64,000 bases of DNA, from contig CM073885.1 in NCBI GenBank assembly GCA_037176705.1, positions 160,756,290 to 160,820,289 of the forward strand. Direction: 5' to 3'. Below are positions 21,301 through 33,361 of the stretch, piece by piece (positions within the stretch are counted from its first letter, which is position 1; the number at the start of each line of letters is the position of its first letter). The DNA comes from Molossus alvarezi. Lineage: Eukaryota > Chordata > Mammalia > Chiroptera > Molossidae. The notes beneath the pieces are model-generated. The model was not told where the DNA came from and did no database searches. It saw only the letters and a list, made by a program, of their open reading frames with translations. The translations under genes and the position numbers were made by a program.

Positions 21301-22129
21301 TTTTCCCTGATATATTTCTTTTTGTTTCTGAATCAATTTATTTACACTTTATACAAAGATAGTCACTGTGGTGTCCGAAGCAACATGCATCTATTATGAT
21401 GTAATTGATGTGACTGTAAGGATAGTTTCTTTCACAATCTTTTGACTGCAACTCCATTATTAGGTTTTTAATTTACTTTTACAAAAAGAGGGTTTTAAAT
21501 TTCAGAACAGACTCACAGGACTGTGAAGAGCTCAACTGAATTTTCCTCCTACATTCTTACTGGTTTTGTGAATCTTAAAGTATACATCATCTAAATGTGA
21601 CTTTTGTCCCGACAGTATGATCATTTGGGGCTGTATTTCAGGATGTGGTGCAAGAGTGAATCTGGGTTTAGGACAGGGCCATGTCTCAGCTGGCATGCAT
21701 GGTCCTACCCTCCCTTCCAAGGCACAGGGCAGACTGCCCTTCAGCCTGGCTCTCCCTGCTGCTGCTGGGGCCTCCGGAGCCTCAGCATAGTGATGCCCAC
21801 CAAGTGGCTGGCATTGGCTACTTGCCATCTTTAATTTAGGTTCTTTTCAAAATGCTACTCTGGAGAACACACCATTTAAAGTTGTTTCTGTGTGATTACA
21901 GTCAGTTTTAGTGGTGTTAGAGGTGACTAGAGCAATTCTGTAGATGTTCTGTTTTTAGACTGATGGACCTCAAGATTTCTGCCACATAAGCCTCCTTATA
22001 ACAGCTTCAATGCACTTTCTCTTTGAAAGGGTCTCTACAGTGTAATGATAAGTTAAGCCCAAATGCTTCTAGCACAGAGAGTGCTTACTGATGGTTTCCT
22101 TAGCTCTTTTGCAATTCTAAGACCACTTT
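21301..22129. other. Unassigned stretch
   Basis: The overlapping frames at 21532-21834 (98 codons minus, 76 plus) have no recognisable domain. No named repeat. Confidence 0.4.
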
Positions 22130-22325
22130 GTAGGTAGGTTTGGCCACATAACTAGTTCAGGCCAGTGATCTCTTTCTTTCCCTTGTGCAGTGACTTTGTT
22201 AACTTCGTTGAGATGGCAGTATCATAAGTTGGAGGGATCCTCAATCTGAGTCACCAGGTGGAAAAGAGTCCCCAGAAATTTCACTGGGATTTTATTGTGT
22301 TAAGTCACTGAGGCTCATTCATTCA
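22130..22325 (+). repeat. Ancient LTR-like repeat fragment
   Basis: TTTGGCCACATAACTAGTTC, TTGAGATGGCAGTATCATAA and TTTATTGTGTTAAGTCACTG resemble the 3' half of a common mammalian LTR-like repeat. Family not assigned. Confidence 0.4.
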
Positions 22326-22440
22326 TTCATTAAATAAATATTAAGTGCTTACTATTGTCAAGAACTATTCTAAGCACTGAATGAAAAAAAAAAAAAAAAG
22401 CTGTAAGTCCTGGCCCTCATGATGTTTATATTCTGGTAAG
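22318..22440 (-). mobile_element. L2 LINE 3' end, antisense, with an A-run
   Basis: ATTCATTCATTAAATAAATA, AGTGCTTACTATTGTCAAGA, CTGGCCCTCATGATGTTTAT. A run of 17 A bases at about 22384-22400 interrupts the match. Confidence 0.7.
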
Positions 22441-22598
22441 GGACTACTGTCTCCCACCTCGGAAGCCATGAGGCATCTATTGTCTCAATCCAGCTCTTTC
22501 TGGGTCCACTCATACCTTCCTCCCTCGGCAGCCTTCTCTATTGCTCACTTGGTTAACCTCATTTCCTAGTCAGCCTTCTAGTTTCTGCTGTCAATAAC

Positions 22599-22946
22599 TG
22601 CAATAGACTGAACATTTCCCCACAAAATTTGTTTGTTGAAGCCTAATCCCCAAGGTGATGGTATTAGGTGGTAGGGTCTTTGGAGGTGTTTAGGTCATGA
22701 GGGTTCTAAGGGAATTAGTGCCCTTATAAAAGAGACTCCCCTTAACTCTCTCCCCCCTTCCACCACATGAAGACACAGTGAGAAGGTACCATGCTGAACC
22801 GGGAAGCGGGGCCTCTCTACACACCAAATCTGCCAGCACCTTGATCTTGGACTTTCCAACCTTCAGAACCACGACAAATGAATTTATGTTGTCTATGAGC
22901 CACCCGGTCTATGGTATAGGGTCAGCAGCTCAAAAGGACTAAGATA
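22599..22946 (+). mobile_element. MaLR solo LTR (MLT1/MST-type)
   Basis: Contains TTGTTGAAGCCTAATCCCCA, TTAGGTCATGAGGGTTCTAA, GTGCCCTTATAAAAGAGACT, CTTGATCTTGGACTTTCCAA and GAGCCACCCGGTCTATGG in consensus order. About 348 bp, nearly complete. Confidence 0.88.
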
Positions 22947-23858
22947 ATAACTTGGCCTACTACTTGGCTTTTGTAGTACTTCTGTGGATCTAACTTGACA
23001 CGAACCTCCAATTCCAATACCATCTGCCTGATTCAGAGTCTGATTCTTAGTTCCGAATTCCTGCATGGGAAGAGCTGATAGTCCAGTCTAGATCAGGGCT
23101 GCCTTCCCTACTCTTAGCAGAGGTCTTGGTAGTTACCCACCTGAGCTGTGCATGAGGCGACTTCAAGAAGGGACTGTCAGTGGGGAAGAAATGATCGATA
23201 ACTGTGGTCCAGCAACACAAGTCCATGTAGTTCACAGTGATACTTAATCAATATTAGGCAGCTCCAGTTTCAGGTTAAGATAATATCTTGAACTCATTAT
23301 TCCTCTAAAGCCACTAAGCTAATCCTGTGAGCAGATTAGCGCAGAAGTGCAGGGGAGCTTACCTGAGATGCCTCTTTCATTTCTGGCCCTTCGAGATCAT
23401 CGAGCAAATTCACAGTAGAGGTTTATTTTGAGTTTTCCTGGTTTTCACCCAGTTTAGTAAAAATATTAATATTTAACTTATAATGTTAATGGTGGTCTGA
23501 TCATAAATTTTAAGAAAATTTTAGGGATACTGCAGACTCTTAAAATAGAAATGAGCCACTTACTTTGTGGTGGCTCATTAACTCTGGGGCATTGGAGATA
23601 TTAATTTTAATAGGTTCAAAGCTAATAATTAATATTTATTGAGAGCCAGTGAGATGTTGTTAATTTAGCATAATGTAGAAAACAAGTTTTTTTGCTTCTA
23701 AACAGTATTTCTTGAATGTTCATCATATGAGACAACAATTATTTACATTATTGAATCAGGAAGTAAAAGTGAAACCATTTTTAGGTAGACAAAAAGTTAA
23801 AGAAAAAAAATCTGTCTTTGTAGTTATTATTAAATTGAAGACTTAAGAAATGCTATGA
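22947..23858. other. Unassigned stretch
   Basis: No gene or repeat I can name. A 62-codon minus-strand frame at 23047-23235 lacks any motif. Confidence 0.4.
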
Positions 23859-24127
23859 GCCCTGGCCAGTTTGTCTCAGCAGTTAGAGCGTCGGCCTGGG
23901 GACCAGAGAGTCCCAGGTTCAGTTACCGCTAAGGACACGTACCTTGGTTGCAGTTTGTCCCCAGCCCTGGTTAGGGCCATGTGGGTGGCAACCACTCAAT
24001 GTGTCTCTCTCACATCGGTGTTTCTCTTCCACCCCTGCCCTCCTCTATTGAAGATAAACACACAAAAAAGTCCTCAGGTGAGGATTAAAATAAATAAATA
24101 AATAAGTAAATAAATAAATAAATAAAA
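23859..24127 (+). mobile_element. Ves SINE with (AAAT)n tail
   Basis: Head GCCCTGGCCAGTTTGTCTCA, TTGCAGTTTGTCCCCAGCCC, TGAAGATAAACAC, TCCTCAGGTGAGGATTAAAA and then about ten AAAT units. Diverged flanks AGAAATGCTATGA (23846-23858) and AGAAGTACTCTGA (24128-24140) match at 10 of 13. Confidence 0.92.
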
Positions 24128-24219
24128 AGAAGTACTCTGAATACAATTAAAACTCATCTTTTATTGAAATATAGAAAGATAGAGTTGACTGTGACCTTAG
24201 ACCTACTCATAGTCTCTTA

Positions 24220-24310
24220 CTCTTTAAGAGGACATTGAAGTCTAATGAAGGGGCTAAGTGACGGGTTTAAAGTCACATGGCTAATGAGGTCTGTATCCTG
24301 AATATCACAT
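24220..24310 (-). mobile_element. MIR fragment, antisense
   Basis: GGGCTAAGTGACGGGTTTAA, AGTCACATGGCTAATGAGG matches the reverse of the MIR core. Confidence 0.6.
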
Positions 24311-24479
24311 TCCCTTGGTGCCTGTGGTATGAGGTTGTTAGGTGCTCTCTAGTTAGAGTAGAAAGTTGCTTGGTAAGAGAGCCCATCAATATTGCAAACC
24401 GGAGAGGTTTTCTTCCACATCATTTTTGGTGCTTTCCTAATTAGAGATCTTAAGATTCCCAAACACAAGTTTTTTTGGT

Positions 24480-25380
24480 TTTTATTTGTTTGTTTTTAAC
24501 TTACGCTGTGTCTAAATGTGTTTGACAATTATGTATTTATGTCATGTTCTTTTCGGGTTTTTTTTTTGCAGATTCAAGTTGCATGTTTGTTTGTTTGTTT
24601 TTCCAGAAAAGCAAGACAAATTTAGTTATCTGGGAATCATAAAAAATTTAAGTAAGAACTAGTGGGAAATAGGACCAATATGTTAATACTAATCAAATCC
24701 CAGTTCATTAGGCCCAGGAATAAAGGATTTCCAAAACACAAAAGTAGAGAAAAGGTCTTCTGAAAAGAGAACAAAGCAGATTAGAATCATCATGCTGTAA
24801 TCATTTACTATTTTCTTAATTGAGGATATCATAGATATAGTCACATGTAACACCAATCTTCAGTGTTCATTAGGATGAGTGTTGTGAGTCTGTAGATGTG
24901 TCTGTGTCAATGTGTATATGTGTATGTATATATCTATCCCATGTAACCACTACCCAGATCAATACCTCCAGCATCCCATAAGCTGTCCCATCCCTACAAA
25001 GGCAACTACTACCAGCATCATTGGAGCATTACATTTCTTATCTAAATGTTTTAAAGTTTTAAACTATGAAGTCCCATAACTTATTTGCCATTGATTAATT
25101 TAACAAACATTTAATGACTACTCTAAAATAAGCTTCACATAGGGACTGGAGACTTGGTGGTGAACAAGACAGAAATGATTTCTCATTATTATAAATAATG
25201 CTGCAATCATTATTACTATATTTTGCAAATCTTTTCCTTAAATTTTGTTCTAATTTGTATCATTATATAAGACATTACATATATCAATGTCTATGATCTC
25301 ATAGCTTTAATATTGGGATTGAACTTGTAAAAATCTTTCTTTCAGAGTGTAACAGGTTTGACATTAGACATAGAAAGAAT
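24480..25380 (-). mobile_element. Old L1 fragments with an L2 scrap at 25088-25178
   Basis: TTCTTAATTGAGGATATCAT, CATGTAACCACTACCCAGAT and ATAAATAATGCTGCAATCAT fit a decayed antisense L1 3' end. AACAAACATTTAATGACTAC with GGTGGTGAACAAGACAGAAA fits an antisense L2 3' end. Borders are uncertain. Confidence 0.5.
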
Positions 25381-27479
25381 TATAAGAACATCAGGATGCA
25401 ACTATTTCTTAGTTTATCTGTTGAGAATTCTGGCTGTCGCGACCCGGCGGCCACAGCTATAGCACCGTCACTAAAGAGGGGCAGCACATGCCATCCAGAC
25501 AAAGTGCCTAGATGGAGTGAAGGCCGTGCTCTTGTTCTCAGTTATGCCCTGAGTCACTGTGGTGCAGAAGGAGAGGGACCAAGCCTGGGTTGTAGGAAGG
25601 TGAAGATGGAACGTCCCAGGGGAAGACTGCGTGGGCAACAGCTGTCTGTAGGTGAAGATAAATCTCTACACCTCGGTTCATTGTTGAAATTCATTAGTTT
25701 TGCTCTAAGGGCAAAATGGGCAGGGGAATCTTGACTGTGGTATCAAAGGTGACCTTGCAGTCCCCATATCTAAATGATGACTGGATGCTTGCTGTGTGTA
25801 TTTCCCCAGAAAAGAAGACCCTCACAAAGTCGCTATGAAGTACAGGTCCTGTTCTGGGCCAGTGCCCTCAGAGTTCAGCCCTGTCTTAGGCAGTCAGCTT
25901 GTGACTTTGTTAGAACTGAATTCCAGTGCAGGTGTTTTTAGGGAGGGGAAATGAACTTTTTGGTTTTTTATCATCTTAAAAATAAATGAGAGGATCTACC
26001 TTTATTCTTTCTCAGTGAGCACTACTGAAAGCAAACCTCATGGGAAATGGCTTCTGGAAAGTGGGACTCGGTCCATGTAGATTTATGGGATCTGCAAAAG
26101 CAATCAATAGACTGGTCATTCACCATTTGCAGAAAACGTTTGGGAAGGAAACCGTGGAGAAGTTCATGGACTAATTTCCCAAGAAGCTGCTGAGAGTTTT
26201 CTCTCTCTCCTCTTTTTTTTTAGAGGGAATGGGAAGCTTCCCAGATGATCATTTGTTTCAGACAATTAAGTAGACAGAGTCATGATTGACATGTTTTCAT
26301 GTTACTCTTTCTTGGTTTGACATAGAAAATCTACTGGGATTAGGCTAATTTACAAATGAAAGGGTTTATTTTCCCTTTGGTTTGTGGACATAATTGTCTC
26401 TATTAACTTTAATGGGAGTTTCAGGGCCTAGTCTGAAAGGAGAACGGATGGCTTATAGTGCAGTGCTGGTCTGGCCATTAAACCCATGGGCAGGAAATGC
26501 AGTATGCATTTCAACACCCAGCTTCTACACCATGGAGAAAAAAGAAGCTGTTTGGAAGCATTCACATTTTTCTCTATCAATGCCTAAAAATAAATACAAT
26601 GGAAGCCCAGTGTACACAAGAACAATTTTATGTGGCCATTGAAAAGATTAAGGATCATCTTAAAAAATACCACAAACATTTTGTCTTGAGTAATGGGGAT
26701 GCATGCAACCATAAACGTGGACCAACAATGGGGAATCCAATTTCTGCATCTTGTAACCAGTACAAGTCCATATCCAGAAGGTCAGGTTGGCCTATAAAAA
26801 CTTCCATATAATTCAGAGAGTGGCAATCTAATCTCCTGAGAAATGAATATGAAATATTATCAGGGAAGCATTTCACAGTGAGCGTTTCTTCTGTTTTGCC
26901 CTTTCTAAGATTGTGTATCAAGAGTGCTATAGGCATCTGGACAAGATAATGAAGTTACATTGAATTATGAAATCAACTTTATTAATGATATAACCATCAC
27001 ATGGCATTGTGTACTATGTGAAAAATAACATAAGGGCTCTGGGTGAACAGAACTCTGTTCAGGTTTTACTTTATCTCTACAAATGTTAATTGTCTTGTTT
27101 ACTGCCTAATACATAGCATTTGTTGAATGAAACAATGAGTAATTGGTTGAGTCTTTATTAGAAGAGATCTCTTCTAATATGATCCTTGCTCTCAAGAAAC
27201 CACAATCTAACAACTAAGGTGTCCTTTTTCTAGTTCTAATGGTTTAAACCCAATATAAAGTGTGTTGTCCTAAGTGCAGTAGTTTTTTAAAAAGTACAAA
27301 TGAAATTTAGTGGGAGAATATAAAAGGGAGTGATCAATTCTGTCTGAAAGAAACGGAAAAGTCTTCACAGAAGAAATACCAGTTGACTAAGACTTCTTGT
27401 GATTGGGAGAAAAACAAAAGAATGAGCTAAACATCAGAGATGTGAAGATGTACATCATTTTCAAGGATTAGCAAATGGT
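25381..27479. other. Unassigned stretch
   Basis: 25420-25740 is more GC-rich (TCGCGACCCGGCGGCC) and holds a 112-codon plus-strand frame without recognisable domain. 26394-26936 has overlapping frames on both strands with no motif. A small L2/MIR-like scrap may sit near 27100-27140. No gene call is justified. Confidence 0.45.
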
Positions 27480-27765
27480 CTAGTCTGGCCAAAGCTAACC
27501 AGGTCTATATGGAAAGAAAGTGGTAGGTAGCGGCAGGTGGAGGATGGTAGAGGAGCAAGTTCCAATAAAATTGTAAAGAATTTTGAATGTCATATGAAGG
27601 GCTTTGGATTTTTTAAAAATGAAGAATAATTGATTTAAAAATAAAATAGGGTGATGGCATGATCCAATCTGAGTTTCAGAAGGATGACTCTGACATCAGT
27701 GTAGAGGATAACATTGAGAGAGAAAAAAAGATTGTGGACCGTGATGTTTTTTATAACAGCAATTG
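27480..27765 (-). mobile_element. L2 LINE fragment, antisense
   Basis: AAGGGCTTTGGATTTTTTAA, TGATGGCATGATCCAATCTG, AGAAGGATGACTCTGACATC follow the reverse of the L2 3' region. Confidence 0.7.
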
Positions 27766-28084
27766 TAATAACTTTGGTGATAGTGATAATCTGAGCAGAG
27801 TAGGATTATTTGCAGTAGGGATGGGTAAGTAGTTTGCTCAACCATTCATCTATCCATCCTCCCATCCACCAGTTCAGCCATCTATCCATCTGTCCATACA
27901 CCCATCCATTTACTCAATCAACAAATATTGGTAAAGTGCTGTAGTTAGTTAACACCAGTACTTTCTTAATAACTACTTTGTTTCCTTCCTTTTTTTTCCC
28001 CAATAAATCTTGATTTCTTTTTGATATTGGGTTGTCATGTGCTTTGAAGACCCTGGGCTTTTCCTCAGTCCTGGGTAGTTGATC
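27766..28084. other. Unassigned; CATC/ATCC-rich patch at 27840-27915
   Basis: Irregular CATCTATCCATCC-type words make a degenerate microsatellite. Nothing else recognised. Confidence 0.5.
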
Positions 28085-28275
28085 TTAATTAGTCTAAATA
28101 GTTTGTTTGTTTGTTTGTTTATTTATTTATTTATTCATCCATCCATTCATTCATTCATTCACTCACTGTTGATTGAGCACCTTCTAGCATACCAGCACTG
28201 CTTTCAGAATTGGGGATATAGCAGTGAGGTGAATAATTATGATTCTTCCATTTAAGATAGTTCACACTCTTTTGT
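28085..28275 (-). mobile_element. L2 LINE 3' end, antisense
   Basis: ATTCATTCATTCATTCACTC, TTGAGCACCTTCTAGCATAC, GGGGATATAGCAGTGAGGTG match the reverse of the L2 3' end. A GTTTGTTTGTTT/ATTTATTT run precedes it. Confidence 0.75.
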
Positions 28276-29544
28276 CGGAGACATTTAACTCGACTGGAAT
28301 ACAATAAAAATGAATTGCATTCAGACTTGTAATGCATTCATATTTTAAGCCTTTCTCCTAGGCAGACACTCCTTGCAGTTAGGAAAACCAAAGTGACTAA
28401 TTATTGTTAGGTGGGATCACTGAGTCTGCATGGAGTATAGATGTTCTTCTCACCATTACTTGAACAGATTTTGCTTGAAAGAAAAATAAGCTTCTGTTTT
28501 TACAATAATTAAAAAATTTGGAGTTGATTATTACTGAAGCATAACCTAGCCTAACCTGACTAATACAGTGATCGCCCACCCCCACCCCTGTATTCAGGTA
28601 TGAATGAAGTAAGTGTTATAGGATACCCAGGGGGAAAATTGCTCACTATCAGAATGAGTCAAAGGGAGGACTTTTGAGATGATACCTGAGATGAGTCAGG
28701 AAAAATGATCAGTAGTTAGTTAGGCAGATAGGTAATTGAGAAGCTTCATGTAGTGAAAACATCTGGGCAAAGGTGTGGGGGCTGGACATGGCTGGAGATT
28801 TCTTTGGCTGCATGTACAGCATGTGGTTGTGAGAATGGCTTTCATCCGGCCAGGCGTTAGCTCATTACTGCAGAGCGTGCCTTCCCAACATGCTGACTGT
28901 AGATGGTGGAACACAGTGAAAGTCCCAACTAAAAGGAGCAGAGGTTTTATTTAATCACAATAATTGGGGGTAGAATTGGGGGTTTCCTTTCCACTTTAGA
29001 CTCTCAGCCTTTGCTTTCACAAAATACCATTAAATGAAGTGATACAACCTATTAGGGTCTTTCAGATAATTCCCTCTGGGACCACGTAGATCTCTTTAGA
29101 GAGATTAAGTTTTGAAACCAATGGCATAAATAGGGATTATCCAGGCAGAATTAACAAGAGCAGGAGGGTGCCATTTGACTTGTATATATTTATAGTCTTC
29201 AAAAAGAAACCTAAAAATACCCTTCGAGCAGTGACAGGTTTTATAGCAGATTTAGTTCCCTGGAGAGGGACAATTAAACCAATCACCAGGCATAATTATT
29301 TTTAAAATGTCTCCTCTAATGCTCACAAACTTTATAATAAAGAACTACATGCTGTCATAGAACTTGAATGTCTCAAGAAAATAAACAGGTTAGATAATAG
29401 TCTTCCCTCACTCTGTAAAACTAAAGAGAATTTTGCTTTTCCCTTCTTATTTTTTGACATTAAAAAAAACTCAAAACATGGTAACTAATAAGTGATTTCC
29501 TAACACTCTTCAAGACTATAAACTTGTCTATTTTAAGGCAGAAA
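28276..29544. other. Unassigned stretch
   Basis: AGCATAACCTAGCCTAACCT near 28540 resembles the end of an old LTR-like repeat. Otherwise no signal. No gene seen. Confidence 0.4.
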
Positions 29545-29807
29545 TGTGCTCATTATCATTATTTTTTTATTTAATTAATTTATTTTTGTTACAGATGTTT
29601 CTCCTTTCCCCCCCCCCCGCTGATTCCCCCTCCCCCTCCCTCCCTGACTTGTCCCCAGCTTTGTTGTCCGTGTCCATTGTTCATGCATACATGCATATAA
29701 GTTCTGTGGTTTATCTCTCCCTCACCACCCCCTCTTCTGGGGATTGTCAGTCTGTATTCCACTTCCACGTCTCTGGGACTATCCCATTCCTCAGACTGTT
29801 ATGTATA

Positions 29808-31700
29808 TTATATTCTACAAATAAGTGAGATCATATGATACTTGTCTTTCTCTGTTTGGCTTGGTTTGCTTAGGATAATACTTTCCAGGTCCCTCCATGT
29901 CGTCTCAAAGGATAAGAGATCTTTCTTTCTGACAGCTGCATAGTACTCCATTGTGTATATGTACCACTGCTTTTTGATCCATTCGACAACTGATGGACAC
30001 TTGGGCTGTTTCCAGATCTTAGCTATTGTAGATAGTGCTGCTACAAACATGGGGGTACATATATTCTTTCTAATTGGTGTTTCAGGCTTCTTAGGGTATA
30101 TTTCTAGAAGTGGGATCACTGGGTCAAATAGAAGTTCAATTTTTAATTTTTTGAGGTAACACCATATTGTTTTCCATAGTGGCTGAACCAGTCACTTCCC
30201 ACCAGCAGTGTACTAGAGTCCCCTTTTCTTCACACCTTTGCCAACATTTGTTGTTTGATGATTTGTTGATGGCGGCCATTCTGACAGGTGTGAGGTGATA
30301 CCTCATTGTTGTTTTAATTTGCATCTCTCTGATGATTAGTGATGTTGAGCATTTCTTCATATGTTTCTTAGCCATTTGTATGTCCTGTTTGGAGAGGTGG
30401 CTATTCAGCTTCTCTGCCCATTTTTCAATTGGGTTCTTTGTCTTCCTTTTGTTGAGTTGTATGAGCACTCTATAAATTTTGGAAATTAACCCCTTATCTG
30501 ATGTATCATTGGCAATGATGCTCTCCCATACAGTGGGTAGCCTTTTCGTTTTGATGATTGTATCTTTCTCTGTGCAGAAGCTTTTCAGTTTGATGTAGTC
30601 CCATGTGTTCATTTTCTCCTTTGTTTCTGTTGCCTTAGGGGATGTATCAGTGAAAATTCTGCTGCGTATGATGTCTGAAATTTTGTTGCCTAGAGTTTCT
30701 TCTAGGATTTTTATGTATTTATGAGTCACATTTAAGTCTTTTATCCATTTTGAGTTTATTCTTGTGTATGGTGTAAGTTGATGGTCTAGTTTCATATTTT
30801 TGCATGTTGCTGTCCAATTTTCCCAACACCATTTATTAAAGAGGCTGTCCTTACTCCACTGTATGCTCTTGCCACCTTTGTCAAATATTAATTGAGCATA
30901 TTGCCTTGGGTCCATTTCTGGGTTCTCTATTCTGCTCCACTGGTCTATATGTCTGTTCTTGTGCCAGTACCAGGCTGTTTTGATTACAGTGGCTTTGTAG
31001 TATAACCTGAAATCTGTTAATGGGATCCCTCCAACTTTGTCCTTCTTTTTCAAGATTGCTGTGGCTATTCGAGGTCTTTTTTGGTTCCATATGAACTTTC
31101 GAAGTATTTGTTCTGGTTCTGTGAAGTATGTCATTGGTATTTTGATGGGGATTGTATTGAATCTATAGATTGCTTTGGGTATTATGGACATTTTTGTTTG
31201 TTTTTTTTATCCTCACCCGAGGACATTTTCCCATTTTTTTGTTCAGGTAGAGTGGGAGAGAGATAGAGGAACAGAGAGAGAGAGAGAAACATCGATGTGA
31301 AAGGAACACATCGAGTGGCCGCCACCCACACGACCGACCAGGGCCGGGGACAAACTGCAACCGAGGTTCGCGCCCTTAGCGGGAACCGAACCCGGGCCTC
31401 TCAGGACCGCAGGTCGACGCTCTAACCGCTGAGCCAAACTGGCCAGGGCTATTATGGACATTTTAATTATGTTAATTCATTCAATCCATGAACAGGGTAT
31501 GTGGTTCCACTTTTTTATATCTTCCTCTATTTCTTTTTTCAATGACCTGTAGTTTTCTGTGAATAGGTCTTTTATTTCTTTGGTTAAGTTTATTCCTAGG
31601 TATCTTAATTTTTTTGCTGCAATGATAAATGGGATTGTTTTTTCAGTTTCTCTTTCTGTGAGTTCATCATTGGTGTATAAGAATGCCATCGGTTTCTTGA
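29808..31700 (-). pseudogene. L1 ORF2 C-terminal relic (RT end and Cys-rich region)
   Basis: The frame at 31689-31477 holds KLRYLGINLTKEIKDL, the post-palm part of the L1 reverse transcriptase. After the Ves insert, the 351-codon frame at 31191-30136 holds [29 protein letters not shown] and GTLVHCWWE, the last being part of the Cys-rich C-terminal region. A small indel near 30185-30200 shifts the frame. The remainder, holding IPLLEIYPKKP and PKCPSVVEWIKK, is read in another frame to a stop at 29808. The usual L1 ORF2 end is therefore present. The endonuclease and most of the RT were never copied in. Confidence 0.92.
31195..31449 (-). mobile_element. Ves SINE in L1 ORF2, perfect 15-bp duplication
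   Basis: Minus-strand copy: T-run, ATCCTCACCCGAGGACATTT, GGTAGAGTGGGAGAGAGATA, GGGACAAACTGCAACCGAGG, GGGAACCGAACCCGGGC and head end AACTGGCCAGGGC. TATTATGGACATTTT lies at 31180-31194 and 31450-31464. Near-consensus, so young. Confidence 0.96.
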
Positions 31701-31769
31701 CGTGAATTTTGTATCCTTGTGCTCATTATTTTTGTATTTCTCACAAAGTATAGTGCAAACCAGTAAAAT

Positions 31770-32151
31770 AAGTTAATTTATTCAATCTTGCAACAAATAT
31801 TCACCAAGTGCATACTTTGAGACAGGCATTGTTCTAAGTCCTGGGTGCACAATGGTCAACAAATTGGAAAGATATGGTGCCTTAAGAAACTTGTATTTTA
31901 GTGAGGGAAAGAGAGCCAGGAAGAAAGATCAGCCATGCAAAGACCTTGAGGCGAGGTGTACTTGGCATGTTGTAGGAACAGCAAGGAGGCCACTGAGGTG
32001 GAAGTACAGTGAGCAAGGAAAGAACCATGGATACAAGGTCAGAGCAGTCTTGGGGTTGGATCCTGTAGGGCTGTAGGTCACTCTAGGAACTTCACCTTTT
32101 ATGCTGGGTGTTAAGAGGAGCCACAGACAGTTCAAGAGGACTGTGTTGTCT
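31770..32151 (-). mobile_element. L2 LINE, antisense, right part displaced by an LTR
   Basis: AACAAATATTCACCAAGTGC, GACAGGCATTGTTCTAAGTC, AAAGACCTTGAGGCGAGGTG and TTGGCATGTTGTAGGAACAG run in the reverse order of an L2 3' region. It continues at 32541 after an MLT1 LTR. Confidence 0.82.
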
Positions 32152-32540
32152 GCCTCTTATGGGCTGAACTGTGTCCCTCTGAAATTTAAAAGTTAAAGTT
32201 ATAATCCCCAGTACCTCAGAATGTGACTGTATCTGGAGACAAGGTCTTTATAGAGCAAATTTAAGTAAAATTGGGTGATATGGGTGGGTCCTAGTCCTAT
32301 ATGACTGGTTCCCTTGTACGAAGAAGAAATTAGGGCACAGACACACAGAGGGAAGATTATGTGAAGACACAGGGAGAAGGGAGCCATCTGTAAGCCAAGG
32401 AGAGAGGCCTCAGGAGAAACCAACCAAGTTCACACCTTGATCTTGGACTTCCAGCCTCCAGAATGGTGAGAAAATAAATGCTCCTTAAGGATGTCAGTCT
32501 GTGGTTCTTAGTCATGGCAGCCCAAGCTGATTAAAGCACT
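32152..32540 (+). mobile_element. MaLR solo LTR (MLT1-type) inside L2
   Basis: TTATGGGCTGAACTGTGTCC, CCCCAGTACCTCAGAATGTG, AGACACAGGGAGAAGGGAGC, CTTGATCTTGGACTTCCAGC, GGTGAGAAAATAAATG and a CAGTCTGTGG 3' part in order. It splits the L2. Confidence 0.9.
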
Positions 32541-33060
32541 GCCTTTCCTTTTAAAACAGTTATTCTTTCCTCTGTGTGAGTGTAGAATTGGGGAGGGGGA
32601 CAAAATCGGGAAGAACAGGTCACTGCTGTTTTAATAATCCGGGTGAGATGTGATGATGCTTGGTTCTGAGAGGTAGAAGTGGACATGTGACATGATAGAC
32701 TTAGGATATATTTTGAAGGTAGAATGGATGGAATTTGTTTTTGGTTTAGATACTGGATGTGAGACAAAGTGAGGAGTCAATGCTATCTCCAGGGTTTTGG
32801 GCCAGTGCAACTAGAAAAATGACGCTGCCGTTTGCTGAGATAGGAAAGACTGAATGAGGAGCGGGGTTGGGAAGGCAGTATGGAATCCAGGAGTGTGGTC
32901 TGGATGTGTGAATTTGACATGCTTATTAGAGAATCAGTAAATGCAGCTCCAAATCCAGGTACCAGGAAATAGAAGAGTTTTAAGAGCCTCTGTCTACTAA
33001 GCACCCAGTAGGTAATTAACAGTGGTCATTGACTAAATGAGTGGATGAATTGGAAGATGA
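32541..33060 (-). mobile_element. L2 LINE continuation
   Basis: TAGGATATATTTTGAAGGTA, AAGTGAGGAGTCAATGCTAT, GTTTGCTGAGATAGGAAAGA and GAATTTGACATGCTTATTAG match the next part of the antisense L2. Confidence 0.8.
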
Positions 33061-33079
33061 GGGTTTTAGCTTCCTTCTT

Positions 33080-33155
33080 TTTTTTTTAATCCTTACCCGA
33101 GGATATGTTTTTTTTATTGATTCTAGAGAGAGGAAAGGAGAGGGAGAGAGAGAAA
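33080..33155 (-). mobile_element. Ves SINE tail-only fragment
   Basis: T-run, ATCCTTACCCGAGGATATG, a T-run and GAGAGAGGAAAGGAGAGGGA, then it stops. The tRNA-like head is absent, as in a 5'-truncated retroposition. Confidence 0.72.
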
Positions 33156-33159
33156 ATTT

Positions 33160-33326
33160 ATTCTAGCTGTGATTTTTTTTTCCTTGGCACAATTTTAATA
33201 ACATTTGGAACTTACAGAAAACTTACAGAATATTACAAGGAATTTCTGAATACCCTTTATCCAGAATCACCAGCTGTTCACATTTTCCCCTTTCTCTCTC
33301 TTTGTACGCACACACGCACGCGCGTG

Positions 33327-33361
<35 letters not shown>

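Larger units (their letters stand above)
29557..31717 (-). mobile_element. Young-looking LINE-1, 5'-truncated, perfect 12-bp duplication
   Basis: Minus-strand L1 from within ORF2 to the 3'UTR. TGTGCTCATTAT flanks it at 29545-29556 and 31718-31729. The 3'UTR next to the T-rich tail contains TTTGTTACAGATGTTTCTCC and a C-run. It carries a Ves insertion at 31195-31449. A 351-codon open frame remains, which suggests modest age. Confidence 0.94.

Noticed and set aside
25396..25734. 112-codon plus-strand frame in a GC-richer block
   Set aside because: No recognisable domain, no splice or promoter context, no supporting signal; could be chance or an unknown repeat.
27840..27915. Repeated CATCC words as a possible CRISPR-like or regulatory array
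   Set aside because: Units are irregular 4-8 base microsatellite variants in a mammalian genome, without spacers.
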